From Parerythrobacter_A sp963838735 (GTDB taxonomy: Bacteria > Pseudomonadota > Alphaproteobacteria > Sphingomonadales > Sphingomonadaceae), in the NCBI GenBank assembly GCA_963838735.1, contig CAWISG010000003.1, positions 496,001 to 560,000 of the forward strand: a DNA stretch of 64,000 nucleotides. The letters run 5' to 3'. The notes under the pieces are model-generated. The model did no database searches and was not told the DNA's origin. It saw only the letters and a program-made list of their open reading frames with translations. Within the stretch, counting starts at the first letter, position 1. Every line of letters begins with the position of its first letter. This document shows, one piece after another, positions 35,254-43,602 of the stretch. The translations under genes were made by a program, and so were the position numbers.

Positions 35254-36684
35254 CTACTTCTTCAGCTGCATCCCGATGGACCGTTCGGTCGTCTTGCCAT
35301 AAGGCGGCTTCATCCCCGCAATCCCGGCGATGTCGCGCTTGGACTGCTTATAGACGCTGCGCGCATGGCTGAATTCGCGGAAACCCTCGATGCCATGATA
35401 GGACCCGATGCCCGAATTGCCCGTGCCACCGAACGGCATGTCTTCCATCGACACGTGGAACACCACATCGTTGACCGTCACTCCGCCCGAACTCGTGCGG
35501 CTCAACACCTCGTCGCGCTCGGCGTTGTCGTTGCCGAAATAATACAGACCAAGTGGGTGATCGTGCGCGTTTACGTAATCGATGGCTTCGCCGATATTCT
35601 TGTAAGTCTTGACGGGTAGAACCGGGCCGAAGATTTCCTCTTCCATCGCCTGCATGTCGTCGGTGACATTGCGCAAGATGGTCAGCGGCATCTTGCGCGC
35701 ATTGGTGTTGGAAAAGTCCTCGTCGCCCGGATTGATTTCGACCACCTCGGCTCCCTTGGCCTTCGCGTCCGCGACCATGTCTTGCAGGCGGTCGAAATGC
35801 TTGTCGGTCACGACGCTGGCATAGTCGTCATTATCAAGCAGGGTAGGATACATGTTGCGCACGCCCAGCTCGACGGCGGCGACGGCACCTTCCTCGCGCT
35901 CTTCGGGCACAATCATGTAATCGGGCGCAAGGCAGATCTGCCCGGCGTTCATCATCTTGCCTATGGCAATCCGCTCGCCCGCCTGTTCATAATCCGCATC
36001 GCGGCCGAGGATGACGGGTGACTTGCCCCCCAGCTCCAGAGTAACCGGCACCAGGTTCTTTGCCGCCGCTTCCATGACCTTGCGACCAGTGGCGGTGGAA
36101 CCGGTGAAGACCAGATGGTCGAACGGCAGCGAGGAAAACGCCTGCGCGACTTCGGGACTGCCGGTGACAACGGCGACTTCGTTTTCGTCGAACGCATCGG
36201 CGATCAATGCCTTCATCAGGGCACTGGTTTTCTCGGTAAATTCGCTCGGCTTGATCATGGCGCGATTACCCGCTGACAGCACCTGAAACAGTGGCGCGAA
36301 GGTCAGGTTCACGGGGAAGTTCCACGGCGACAGGATGCCGATCACGCCCTTCGGCTCGTATCGCACCTCGCCCTTGGCGCCTAGTAGCGACAGCGGGAAT
36401 TGCAGCTTGCGCTTGTCAGCCTTCGACCATGCACGCATGTTCTTCAGGCAGTATTTACCGAAAGTGATCGAGCCGACAATATCGGTCATCATGCTCTGCG
36501 CGCGGCTGCGATTGCCAAAATCCTCGCTCATCGCGTCGCACAGCGCCTCGCCATTATCGACAAGAATAGCGATCGCGCGTTTGATGCGGTCGCGGCGCAC
36601 CTCAAGCTTTTCGGGCCGCGCGGCGAGAAACGCCTTGCGTTGGGTGTTGAGAATGCGTTGCAGGTCGGCGGTATGGTCGGTCAT
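35254..36684 (-). CDS. Aldehyde dehydrogenase, coniferyl-aldehyde-dehydrogenase type
   Basis: 476-residue NAD(P)-dependent aldehyde dehydrogenase. The fold is complete: GVIGILSPWNFPVNLTFAPL, the coenzyme loop VFTGSTATGRKVM, the catalytic Glu in ELGGKSPVI and the catalytic Cys in NAGQICLAPDYM, with EEEIFGPVLPV near the C-terminus. The CLAPDY sequence after the Cys and the compact C-terminus resemble the coniferyl/fatty aldehyde dehydrogenase branch, but the substrate cannot be fixed from sequence. The ATG at 36684 was chosen over an upstream in-frame start. It diverges from the thiolase gene across 137 bases. Confidence 0.88.
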   Translation of the reverse strand: MTDHTADLQRILNTQRKAFLAARPEKLEVRRDRIKRAIAILVDNGEALCDAMSEDFGNRSRAQSMMTDIVGSITFGKYCLKNMRAWSKADKRKLQFPLSLLGAKGEVRYEPKGVIGILSPWNFPVNLTFAPLFQVLSAGNRAMIKPSEFTEKTSALMKALIADAFDENEVAVVTGSPEVAQAFSSLPFDHLVFTGSTATGRKVMEAAAKNLVPVTLELGGKSPVILGRDADYEQAGERIAIGKMMNAGQICLAPDYMIVPEEREEGAVAAVELGVRNMYPTLLDNDDYASVVTDKHFDRLQDMVADAKAKGAEVVEINPGDEDFSNTNARKMPLTILRNVTDDMQAMEEEIFGPVLPVKTYKNIGEAIDYVNAHDHPLGLYYFGNDNAERDEVLSRTSSGGVTVNDVVFHVSMEDMPFGGTGNSGIGSYHGIEGFREFSHARSVYKQSKRDIAGIAGMKPPYGKTTERSIGMQLKK

Positions 36685-36821
36685 GGTGAGGGTACTCCGG
36701 TGTATGGGTTTGCACGCAACATCGACTATCGGCGGTGCGAAGACAAGCCGGTTTGCCAATGCCGCAGTGCAGCACTACATTCGGTTGCAACATCAAAAAC
36801 GCATTACGAAAGTCGCTTTCC

Positions 36822-38018
36822 ATGACGCAGTTTTCCGCAACCGATCCCGTCGTAATCCTCGGCTATGCCCGCACCCCGATGGGCGGGATGCAGGGCGCGT
36901 TGGCCGATGTCTCCGCCACCGATCTCGGCGCAACCGCAGTGCGTGCCTCGGTGGAGCGCGCGGGTGTCGAGGGGGCTGCCGTCGACCGCATCTATATGGG
37001 CTGCGTCCTTCCCGCAGGTCTGGGCCAGGCCCCTGCGCGGCAAGCGGCGATCAAGGCGGGCCTGCCGAAATCGGTGCAGGCCACTACGGTCAATAAGGTG
37101 TGCGGCAGCGGGATGCAGACGGTCATCATGGGCGCAGAAGCGCTGGCGGCTGGCACGGTCGATACCGTAGTCGCGGGCGGGATGGAGAGCATGACCAATG
37201 CCCCTTACCTGCTGCAGAAGCACCGCTCTGGCGCACGGCTGGGCCATGATACTGCGTATGACCATATGTTCCTCGATGGGCTGGAAGATGCCTATGAAGA
37301 AGGCCGCGCGATGGGCACCTTCGCGCAGGACACGGCGAACGAATACCAGCTTAGCCGCGACGATATGGATGCCTATTCGATAGAGTCCCTGCGCCGCGCC
37401 AATGCCGCCATCGACAGCGGCGCATTTGCGGACGAGATCACGCCGGTAACCGTACAGCATCGCAAGGGCGAAACGGTTGTCGATAGCGATGAGCAGCCCG
37501 GTCGCGGTCGCCCGGACAAGATCCCGACGCTGCGCCCCGCCTTCGCCAAGGACGGTACCATTACCGCCGCGACCTCCAGCTCCATCTCGGACGGGGCAGC
37601 GGCTTTGGTGCTCACCCGTTCCAGCAGTGCGAACCAACACGGCCAAATCCCACTGGCGAAGATCGTCGCAATGGCCGCCCATGCCGACGAACCGGCCAAG
37701 TTCACCACCGCCCCGATCGGTGCCATCGAAACGGTGCTGCAGCGCGCCGGCTGGAGCGTGGATGATGTCGATCTGTGGGAAGTGAACGAGGCCTTTGCCT
37801 GCGTCGCCATGTTCGCCATGCGCGATATTGGCATCGACCATGAACGGCTGAACGTGAATGGCGGCGGCACCGCGCTAGGGCATCCCATCGGCGCGAGCGG
37901 CGCGCGCATTATCGTTACCTTGCTCAATGCCTTGAAACAGCGCGGCAAGACGCGCGGCGTTGCCAGCCTGTGCATCGGCGGTGGAGAAGCGACGGCGGTG
38001 GCGCTGGAATTGCTTTAG
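36822..38018 (+). CDS. Acetyl-CoA C-acetyltransferase (thiolase)
   Basis: 398-residue thiolase. The acylated Cys is in NKVCGSGMQTVIMG, the His in WEVNEAFACVAMF, GHPIGASGARI supplies the second His, and the C-terminal Cys is in SLCIGGGEATAV. It either condenses two acetyl-CoA for polyester or isoprenoid-type metabolism or splits acetoacetyl-CoA in degradation. The ATG at 36822 begins MTQFSATDPVVILGYARTP, as in related enzymes; the frame is open upstream with no support. Sharing a divergent promoter region with the aldehyde dehydrogenase hints at a common catabolic role. Confidence 0.9.
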   Translation: MTQFSATDPVVILGYARTPMGGMQGALADVSATDLGATAVRASVERAGVEGAAVDRIYMGCVLPAGLGQAPARQAAIKAGLPKSVQATTVNKVCGSGMQTVIMGAEALAAGTVDTVVAGGMESMTNAPYLLQKHRSGARLGHDTAYDHMFLDGLEDAYEEGRAMGTFAQDTANEYQLSRDDMDAYSIESLRRANAAIDSGAFADEITPVTVQHRKGETVVDSDEQPGRGRPDKIPTLRPAFAKDGTITAATSSSISDGAAALVLTRSSSANQHGQIPLAKIVAMAAHADEPAKFTTAPIGAIETVLQRAGWSVDDVDLWEVNEAFACVAMFAMRDIGIDHERLNVNGGGTALGHPIGASGARIIVTLLNALKQRGKTRGVASLCIGGGEATAVALELL

Positions 38019-38037
38019 CCGAAGCGCTGCGGGGCAT

Positions 38038-38529
38038 TTAGGGTTCGCCCGCGCCCCACAGCCGTTCGGCGCGCACCCAGCCGACCTTGCCGCCGACATC
38101 CAGGCTGCACCAGCCCGCTTCGCATTCGCCCAGCGTGCCGACAACGCCCGGCTCGGCATTCCATTTGAGGCGGCCATTGTCCGCCGGGGCGTCGCGCATT
38201 GCTGCCAGGCCCTTGCCCGTGACCATCGCGCTGCGCTTCGCCGTTATCAGGCCAACGCTGACCCAGCCTTGCGTCCCCTCGTGATCCTGCACCAGTCGCC
38301 ACCCCTCGATCACGCGCACCACTTTCAGCGGCAGGCCCTTGCGCTTGTACACCCAGCTGACCTTGTAGTTCTGGCTTGGCCCGACGCGCATGTACATCTC
38401 GTCCGCCTTGATACTGGCCCAATAAGGCACCGTGCGGTCCTGCGCCACGCCGGGCAAAGCCGCGAGCGCGATAACGGCGGCGCAGAACGCGGCAATAGTG
38501 CGGCGAAACAGGGTGAATCGATCCTTCAT
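38038..38529 (-). CDS. Exported bacterial SH3-domain protein
   Basis: 163 residues with a signal peptide (FCAAVIALAALPGVAQ, cleavage after AQ likely) and one or two SH3-like repeats. The first is recognised by MYMRVGPSQNYKVSWVYKRKGLPL and VIEGWRLVQDHEGTQGWV, the second by CEAGWCSLDVGGKVGWV. Such domains bind peptidoglycan or peptides in the periplasm; DUF1058/SH3_4 proteins in alphaproteobacteria look like this. It converges on the thiolase gene with 19 bases between stops and diverges from the hydroxyacid dehydrogenase. Confidence 0.82.
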   Translation of the reverse strand: MKDRFTLFRRTIAAFCAAVIALAALPGVAQDRTVPYWASIKADEMYMRVGPSQNYKVSWVYKRKGLPLKVVRVIEGWRLVQDHEGTQGWVSVGLITAKRSAMVTGKGLAAMRDAPADNGRLKWNAEPGVVGTLGECEAGWCSLDVGGKVGWVRAERLWGAGEP

Positions 38530-38609
38530 GGTGCGCGCTCGATAGAACCAACCGCTTCCCTCCCGCAACCCGCTTGACCCGTTCGTGGGGTGCGCGCAGA
38601 ACCGGCCCC

Positions 38610-39632
38610 ATGAGCCAGAGCACAAGCGACACGAAACCCGCAAACAGGTTCTACGGGACACCGCGCGTGCGGGTGACACGGCAGTTGATGCCTGCGGTGG
38701 AGGCCCGCCTTGCCGAGCTGTTCGACGCGCACTGCAATGCCGACGATACACCGCTGACACGCGAGGAACTGCGCGCTGCAATGGCGGAGTGCGATGTGTT
38801 GGTGCCAACCGTCACCGACCGGATCGACGCCGAGCTGATCGAGGCAGCACCCGACCGCTTGCGCCTGATCGCAAGCTTCGGGGCGGGTACCGATCATATC
38901 GACATCGCTGCCACCAAGGCACGCGGGATCATCGTCACCAACACCCCCGGCGTTTTCACCGACGACACTGCCGACATGGCGTTGGCACTGATCATCGGTG
39001 TACCGCGCCGGGTGCGCGAGGGCGTGGCGCTGGTGCGCGATGGCAAGTGGACCGGCTGGACGCCGACTGCACTGCTGGGGCGCAAGCTGGGCGGCAAGAC
39101 GCTGGGCATCGTCGGCATGGGACGCATCGGACAGGCGGTGGCCTATCGCGCGAAGGCATTCGGACTGGAAATCGCCTATCACAACCGCAAGCCCCTGCCC
39201 GCCGCCATCGAAACCATGTTCGGCGCGCGCTATGTCGAGGATGTCGATGCACTGGTGGCGCAGGCCGATATCCTCACGCTGCACTGCCCCGCAACCAAGG
39301 CCACCATCGGCTTCATGGACGAACGCCGTTTCGGCCTGATGCGCGAGGGGGCCAGCTTCATCAACACCGCGCGCGGAGACCTGGCCGATCAGGACGCGCT
39401 CATCGCCGCGCTGGAAAGCGGGCGGCTGGGCGGTGCCGGGCTGGACGTCTATCCGGACGAACCCGATGTCGACCCGCGCTTGCTCGCCCACCCCAACGTC
39501 ATGACCCTGCCCCACATCGGCAGCGCCACCGTTGAAGGCCGGGAGGAATCTGGCATGAAGGTCATCGCCAACATCCGCTTCTGGGCCGACGGGCACAGGC
39601 CGCCGGATCAGGTGCTGGAGGGAGTAAGGTAA
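38610..39632 (+). CDS. D-2-hydroxyacid dehydrogenase (glyoxylate/hydroxypyruvate reductase type)
   Basis: 340-residue NAD(P)-dependent dehydrogenase. The nucleotide-binding GKTLGIVGMGRIGQAVAYRAKAFG, the catalytic Arg in FINTARGDLADQDAL, Glu in DVYPDEPDVDP and His in LPHIGSATVEGRE are all present. The first substrate-binding part includes SFGAGTDHIDI. It interconverts a D-2-hydroxyacid and a 2-oxoacid, most likely D-glycerate/hydroxypyruvate or glycolate/glyoxylate. The ATG at 38610 starts MSQSTSDTKPANRF; a longer frame exists without support. The next gene starts five bases after its stop. Confidence 0.9.
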   Translation: MSQSTSDTKPANRFYGTPRVRVTRQLMPAVEARLAELFDAHCNADDTPLTREELRAAMAECDVLVPTVTDRIDAELIEAAPDRLRLIASFGAGTDHIDIAATKARGIIVTNTPGVFTDDTADMALALIIGVPRRVREGVALVRDGKWTGWTPTALLGRKLGGKTLGIVGMGRIGQAVAYRAKAFGLEIAYHNRKPLPAAIETMFGARYVEDVDALVAQADILTLHCPATKATIGFMDERRFGLMREGASFINTARGDLADQDALIAALESGRLGGAGLDVYPDEPDVDPRLLAHPNVMTLPHIGSATVEGREESGMKVIANIRFWADGHRPPDQVLEGVR

Positions 39633-39637
39633 CCATC

Positions 39638-40255
39638 TTGGAAAAACTAGCTTCGCAGCTGGCAGCCCTGCTATCTACCGATAGGCACCGGCTACGCCTA
39701 CTCAAAACTGTTGGGAAACTAGGCCTCCCCGATTGCTGGATAGGTGCGGGATTTGTGCGAGACGCGGTGTGGGATTGCCTTCACGGGTTCGACGTAACTA
39801 TTCCAACGGGCGATATAGATGTTATCTGGTTCGACCGCTCTTCCTCCGACCGAAAAATCGATCGCGAGCTAGAGCGCGTTCTAAACGACACAGTTCCAGG
39901 TCCTTGGTCCGTAAAGAACCAAGCTCGCATGCACCTAAGGAATTCCGACCCGGCTTATCTGGATGTTGCAGATGCCATGCGACACTGGCCCGAAACGGCA
40001 ACCGCCATAGCCGCGCATGTCGATGAGCGAGGATTGGTTGAGATCAACGCCCCGTTCGGTTGTGAAGACCTGTTCGCGTTGAAACTTGTTCCTACCCTGA
40101 ATTTTCGGGCTGCTCGTTTTCCGGTTTATTCCCGGAGGGTGCGTTCAAAACGCTGGCTACAACGGTACCCTAAGTTACGACTGGACAATGGCAGCAAGTC
40201 GGCGGTCAATCCCCCGATGCGATCCGCTCCACCAGCTGCTTCACCGTCGGCGTGA
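39638..40255 (+). CDS. Nucleotidyltransferase family protein (COG3575-like), probably acquired
   Basis: 205 residues from a TTG start at 39638, with GGAG and GTAAGG upstream. Segments GAGFVRDAVWD, TGDIDVIWFD (the metal-binding Asp pair of the polymerase-beta-type fold) and NQARMHLRN fit the uncharacterised nucleotidyltransferase family COG3575. The usual family end (SKRWLQRYPKLRL) is followed by about 25 extra residues that run into the end of the neighbouring minus-strand gene, so the two coding regions overlap by 50 bases tail to tail. GC content in sampled rows is near 54%, about ten points below its neighbours, and codon choice is looser, both signs of recent transfer. Confidence 0.7.
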   Translation: MEKLASQLAALLSTDRHRLRLLKTVGKLGLPDCWIGAGFVRDAVWDCLHGFDVTIPTGDIDVIWFDRSSSDRKIDRELERVLNDTVPGPWSVKNQARMHLRNSDPAYLDVADAMRHWPETATAIAAHVDERGLVEINAPFGCEDLFALKLVPTLNFRAARFPVYSRRVRSKRWLQRYPKLRLDNGSKSAVNPPMRSAPPAASPSA

Positions 40256-41612
40256 AGTTGTTGGAATAGAACGGGTCCTGCGCGAACCGGTATGCGGAGT
40301 GTCCGGCGAAGGCGAGGTTTTCGTTGACCGGGCCGCCGTGAGCGATGTCCTGCAAGGTTTTCTGGATGCAAAAGCTGCGCGGGTCGGCGAGGCGGCCGGT
40401 CGTGTAGGTGTCGTGATCTTTCCACGACGAAAAGGCGCAATGCGACAGGCAGCCCATGCAGTCTTTCTGGTCCTTTCGGATCGTGTCGCGCTTGTCCGGC
40501 GTGACGAACACCACCGTATCGTCGGGCGTCTTCAGCGCCTCGGTATGGCCTTCGCCGAACCAGCCCTTTGCGCGCTGGTAATCCTCCGGCGCGACCCACA
40601 TTTTCTTGCCCTTTACGCCGATATCGAGCTGGCGGGTCTGTTCGCCGCCCTCTTCCTTTGCAAAGGCGATCTGGCGTTCGCTGCGGTCAATAAGGTCGAA
40701 CAGGAACGGGTTCTTGACCGCCGAGCTGTAGAAACCGGTCGGCGAGAACTTGTGCAGCAGCACGTCGCCCGGCTTTACGGTGCGCAGCATGTCCTTCCAT
40801 TCTTCGGGAATGGGGCTTTCCTTGGTCAGCAGTGGACGCGTGCCGTACTGGAACGCGATCTGCCCCAGCTCCGGATTTCCGATCCAGTCCTCCCAGTCGC
40901 GCAGGAACCACACCCCGCCCGCCATGATGATCGGAACGTCTTCCGATACGCCTTCCTTGCGCATCGTATCGCGCAGTGCGGCGACGCGGGGATAGGGGTC
41001 TTCGGGCTTTTTCGGGTCTTCGGCATTGCTCAGGCCGTTATGCCCGCCCGCCAGCCACGGGTCTTCGTACACCACCGCCGCCATCAGGTGCGCGACCTTG
41101 TGATAGCTGCGCTTCCATAGCGCCCGGAACGCGCGTGCACTGCTGATGATGGGCAGGTACTGCACATCGTAACGCGCCGCGATCTCGGCCAGCTTGTAGG
41201 GCATACCCGCTCCGCAGGTTACCCCGGTAATAAGGCCGCGTGTGTTCTCCAGCACGCCTTCCAGCACATCCTGCGCGCCGCCCATTTCCCACAGCACGTT
41301 GATGTTGAGCGCGCCCTTGCCGCCGGAAACATCGTGCGCGCGTTTCACTTGCTCGGTCGCTCCGTCGATGGCGTAGCGGACCAGTTGCTCGTGCCGTTCC
41401 TTGCGGGTCAGCGCGTCATAGACCTGCGGCACGATCTTGCCCTCGGCGTCGTAGCTGTCTGCATTGACCGCGCTGATCGTGCCGATACCGCCCGCCGCCG
41501 CCCAAGCGCCGCTGCTGGCATAGTTGGTCGCCGAAACGCCCTTGCCACCCTCGATCAGCGGTAACACTTCGCGTCCGCCATAGCGGATCGGTTCCAGTCC
41601 CTTAAAGCTCAT
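40206..41612 (-). CDS. 2-nitropropane dioxygenase-like (nitronate monooxygenase family) flavoprotein with C-terminal Cys cluster
   Basis: 468 residues with a TIM-barrel flavin fold: GLITGVTCGAGMPYKLAEIAA, PIISSARAFRALW, and the FMN-phosphate loop PIIMAGGVW with QYGTRPLLT. It is longer than usual nitronate monooxygenases (about 350 residues); the extra C-terminal part holds Cys385, Cys388, Cys392 and Cys415 in DCMGCLSHC and SFCIQKT, a possible iron-sulfur or zinc site. Family members oxidise nitronates or act in other flavin chemistry; the role here is open. The end overlaps the lower-GC nucleotidyltransferase gene on the other strand. Confidence 0.78.
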   Translation of the reverse strand: MSFKGLEPIRYGGREVLPLIEGGKGVSATNYASSGAWAAAGGIGTISAVNADSYDAEGKIVPQVYDALTRKERHEQLVRYAIDGATEQVKRAHDVSGGKGALNINVLWEMGGAQDVLEGVLENTRGLITGVTCGAGMPYKLAEIAARYDVQYLPIISSARAFRALWKRSYHKVAHLMAAVVYEDPWLAGGHNGLSNAEDPKKPEDPYPRVAALRDTMRKEGVSEDVPIIMAGGVWFLRDWEDWIGNPELGQIAFQYGTRPLLTKESPIPEEWKDMLRTVKPGDVLLHKFSPTGFYSSAVKNPFLFDLIDRSERQIAFAKEEGGEQTRQLDIGVKGKKMWVAPEDYQRAKGWFGEGHTEALKTPDDTVVFVTPDKRDTIRKDQKDCMGCLSHCAFSSWKDHDTYTTGRLADPRSFCIQKTLQDIAHGGPVNENLAFAGHSAYRFAQDPFYSNNFTPTVKQLVERIASGD

Positions 41613-41646
41613 TCTTGTATGTCCTGTTACGCCCCTGCGCCGGTAG

Positions 41647-42375
41647 TCAGCGCGATGTGCCAGAGTTGGCTATGCCGCGGCATGGTTCGATATCGGCCGG
41701 ATCGGGCCGTTTTTTTGCGCGTACGAATTGCGCGTAATAACCTGCCAGCTCCGGCGTGTCATAGTAGGTCTGAAGTTCGTAGCCCACCTGCTTGAATTCG
41801 CAGGTCAAAAGCATCGGATCGATGCCATGTTGGTCGGTGGGGCGATCGACATCGACCACGACGATGCTGCCGCCTTCGCGCAATGCGGGCCACATCCGCC
41901 ACAGGAAGGCGTAGGGTTCGGTCACCTCGTGATACATATGGACCAGAAAGATGCGGTCAAAACTGTCTTCGGGCAGCCGCGGATCGTCGGCAGCGCCCGG
42001 CTTGATGCTGACGTTGTCGAACCGTTGACGTTCCACCCGTTGGGCGAGCCGTTGCAAAGCCCTGCCATCGATATCCTGCGCCAGCACGCGACCGCCCGGA
42101 CCCACGCGCTCCGCAAGACGCACGGTATAATAGCCATCGCCCGCACCAATATCGGCCACGCTCATCGCCTCGGTGACGTCGGCAAAGCCCATCACCGCTT
42201 CCGCTTCGCCGCGATTGTCGCGCGCGGTCTCGGTCGAGAACGCATTGCCGCCAAGGTCCGACACAGGGCGGTCGGGCGAGGGAAATGCGAGCGCGGTTTC
42301 GGGGCGATCGGTTGGTGCTGCGGGCGCGCAGGACGCCAAACCTGTTGCCAGTAATATCAGAATTGGGCGCACCAT
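41647..42375 (-). CDS. Lipoprotein class I SAM-dependent methyltransferase-like protein
   Basis: 242 residues. The N-terminus MVRPILILLATGLASC is a lipoprotein signal with the lipidated Cys in LASC, followed by a methyltransferase domain with motif I DIGAGDGYYTVRLAERVG, motif II region VLAQDIDG, and FDRIFLVHMYHEV. An ATG 12 codons upstream is possible but would disturb the signal peptide. Export of a SAM-binding domain is puzzling because SAM is cytoplasmic; the protein may bind another ligand, or the start may be wrong. Its stop is 34 bases after the start of the flavoprotein gene upstream on the same strand. Confidence 0.75.
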   Translation of the reverse strand: MVRPILILLATGLASCAPAAPTDRPETALAFPSPDRPVSDLGGNAFSTETARDNRGEAEAVMGFADVTEAMSVADIGAGDGYYTVRLAERVGPGGRVLAQDIDGRALQRLAQRVERQRFDNVSIKPGAADDPRLPEDSFDRIFLVHMYHEVTEPYAFLWRMWPALREGGSIVVVDVDRPTDQHGIDPMLLTCEFKQVGYELQTYYDTPELAGYYAQFVRAKKRPDPADIEPCRGIANSGTSR

Positions 42376-42434
42376 TGGACTGGTCTTAAAGGCGAAGGGC
42401 AGGCGGGGCAAACGCTTCGGAACGTAGCACGCGC

Positions 42435-43562
42435 TTACTCCACATCCTCCACCTCGACCGCTTCGCCCGTGACACGCTGCGCCAGTGCGGCGGAGATGTA
42501 GGGATCGAGCGCACCGTCCAGCACATCGTCGGGCGCCGACGAGGTCACGCCGGTACGCAAATCCTTCACCATCTGATACGGTTGCAGCACGTAGCTGCGG
42601 ATCTGATGGCCCCAGCCAATTTCGGTCTTTTCCTCATATTCGCTGCCCGCAGCCGCCTCTCGCGCCGCCATCTCGCGTTCGAACAGCCGCGCCTTCAGCA
42701 TGTTCATCGCGGTGGCGCGGTTCTTGTGCTGGCTGCGGTCGTTCTGGCTGGCGACGACGATACCGCTGGGCTGGTGGGTGATACGCACCGCGCTGTCGGT
42801 GGTGTTGACATGCTGCCCCCCCGCCCCGCTAGCGCGATAGGTGTCGATCTTGAGGTCGCTTTCGTTGATCTCGACCTCGAAGTCGTCGTCGATGACCGGA
42901 TAGACCCAGACCGAACTGAACGAGGTATGCCGACGCGCACTGCTGTCATAGGGGCTGATGCGGACCAGGCGATGGACGCCGCTTTCGGTCTTGGCATAGC
43001 CGTAGGCGTTCTCGCCCTTGATATGCAGCGTAGCGGACTTGATCCCGGCTGCGTCGCCGGCTTGGTATTCAACCGTTTCCACCTTGTAACCGCGCTGTTC
43101 GGCCCAGCGGTTGTACATCCGCAGCAGCATCTCGGCCCAATCCTGGCTTTCGGTGCCGCCTGCCCCGGCGTGGATTTCGAGATAGGTATCGTTCGCGTCC
43201 GCCTCGCCCGACAACAATGCCTGCACCTTATCGGCATCGGCGCGTTCGGCGAGTTTGGCGAGGCTGGCGAGGCCGTCCGCCACGATATCCTCATCACCCT
43301 CCGCTTCGCCCATCTCGACGAATTCGACGGCATCGCTCATTTCGGCAGAAATCTCGCGCACGGTGGCGACGGAGGTTTCGAGCTGCTTCTGTTCGCGGCT
43401 CAATGCCTGCGCTTCCTTGGGATTGTCCCATAGCGAGGGATCCTGAACCCGCGCATTAAGCTCGTCCAGCCGACGCAGCGCCGCATCCCAGTCCAGCGAC
43501 TGGCGCACCAGTTGCAGTGCGGCTTGGATGCGGTCGATATGGGCCTGCCCCTCGGCACGCAT
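42435..43562 (-). CDS. prfB: Peptide chain release factor 2
   Basis: 375-residue class I release factor that ends translation at UGA and UAA. The GGQ tripeptide that enters the peptidyl-transferase centre is in SGAGGQHVNTTDSA. The stop-codon-reading loop reads SPYDSSARRHTSF, with SPY where E. coli has SPF. The frame is continuous, so the programmed +1 frameshift that regulates prfB in many bacteria is absent. The ATG at 43562 has GAAGGA upstream at 8 bases. It lies 40 bases after mrcA on the same strand. Confidence 0.95.
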   Translation of the reverse strand: MRAEGQAHIDRIQAALQLVRQSLDWDAALRRLDELNARVQDPSLWDNPKEAQALSREQKQLETSVATVREISAEMSDAVEFVEMGEAEGDEDIVADGLASLAKLAERADADKVQALLSGEADANDTYLEIHAGAGGTESQDWAEMLLRMYNRWAEQRGYKVETVEYQAGDAAGIKSATLHIKGENAYGYAKTESGVHRLVRISPYDSSARRHTSFSSVWVYPVIDDDFEVEINESDLKIDTYRASGAGGQHVNTTDSAVRITHQPSGIVVASQNDRSQHKNRATAMNMLKARLFEREMAAREAAAGSEYEEKTEIGWGHQIRSYVLQPYQMVKDLRTGVTSSAPDDVLDGALDPYISAALAQRVTGEAVEVEDVE

Positions 43563-43602
43563 AAATAATTCCTTCAGATAAAACCCGCGCTGTGCTTGGA
43601 GG

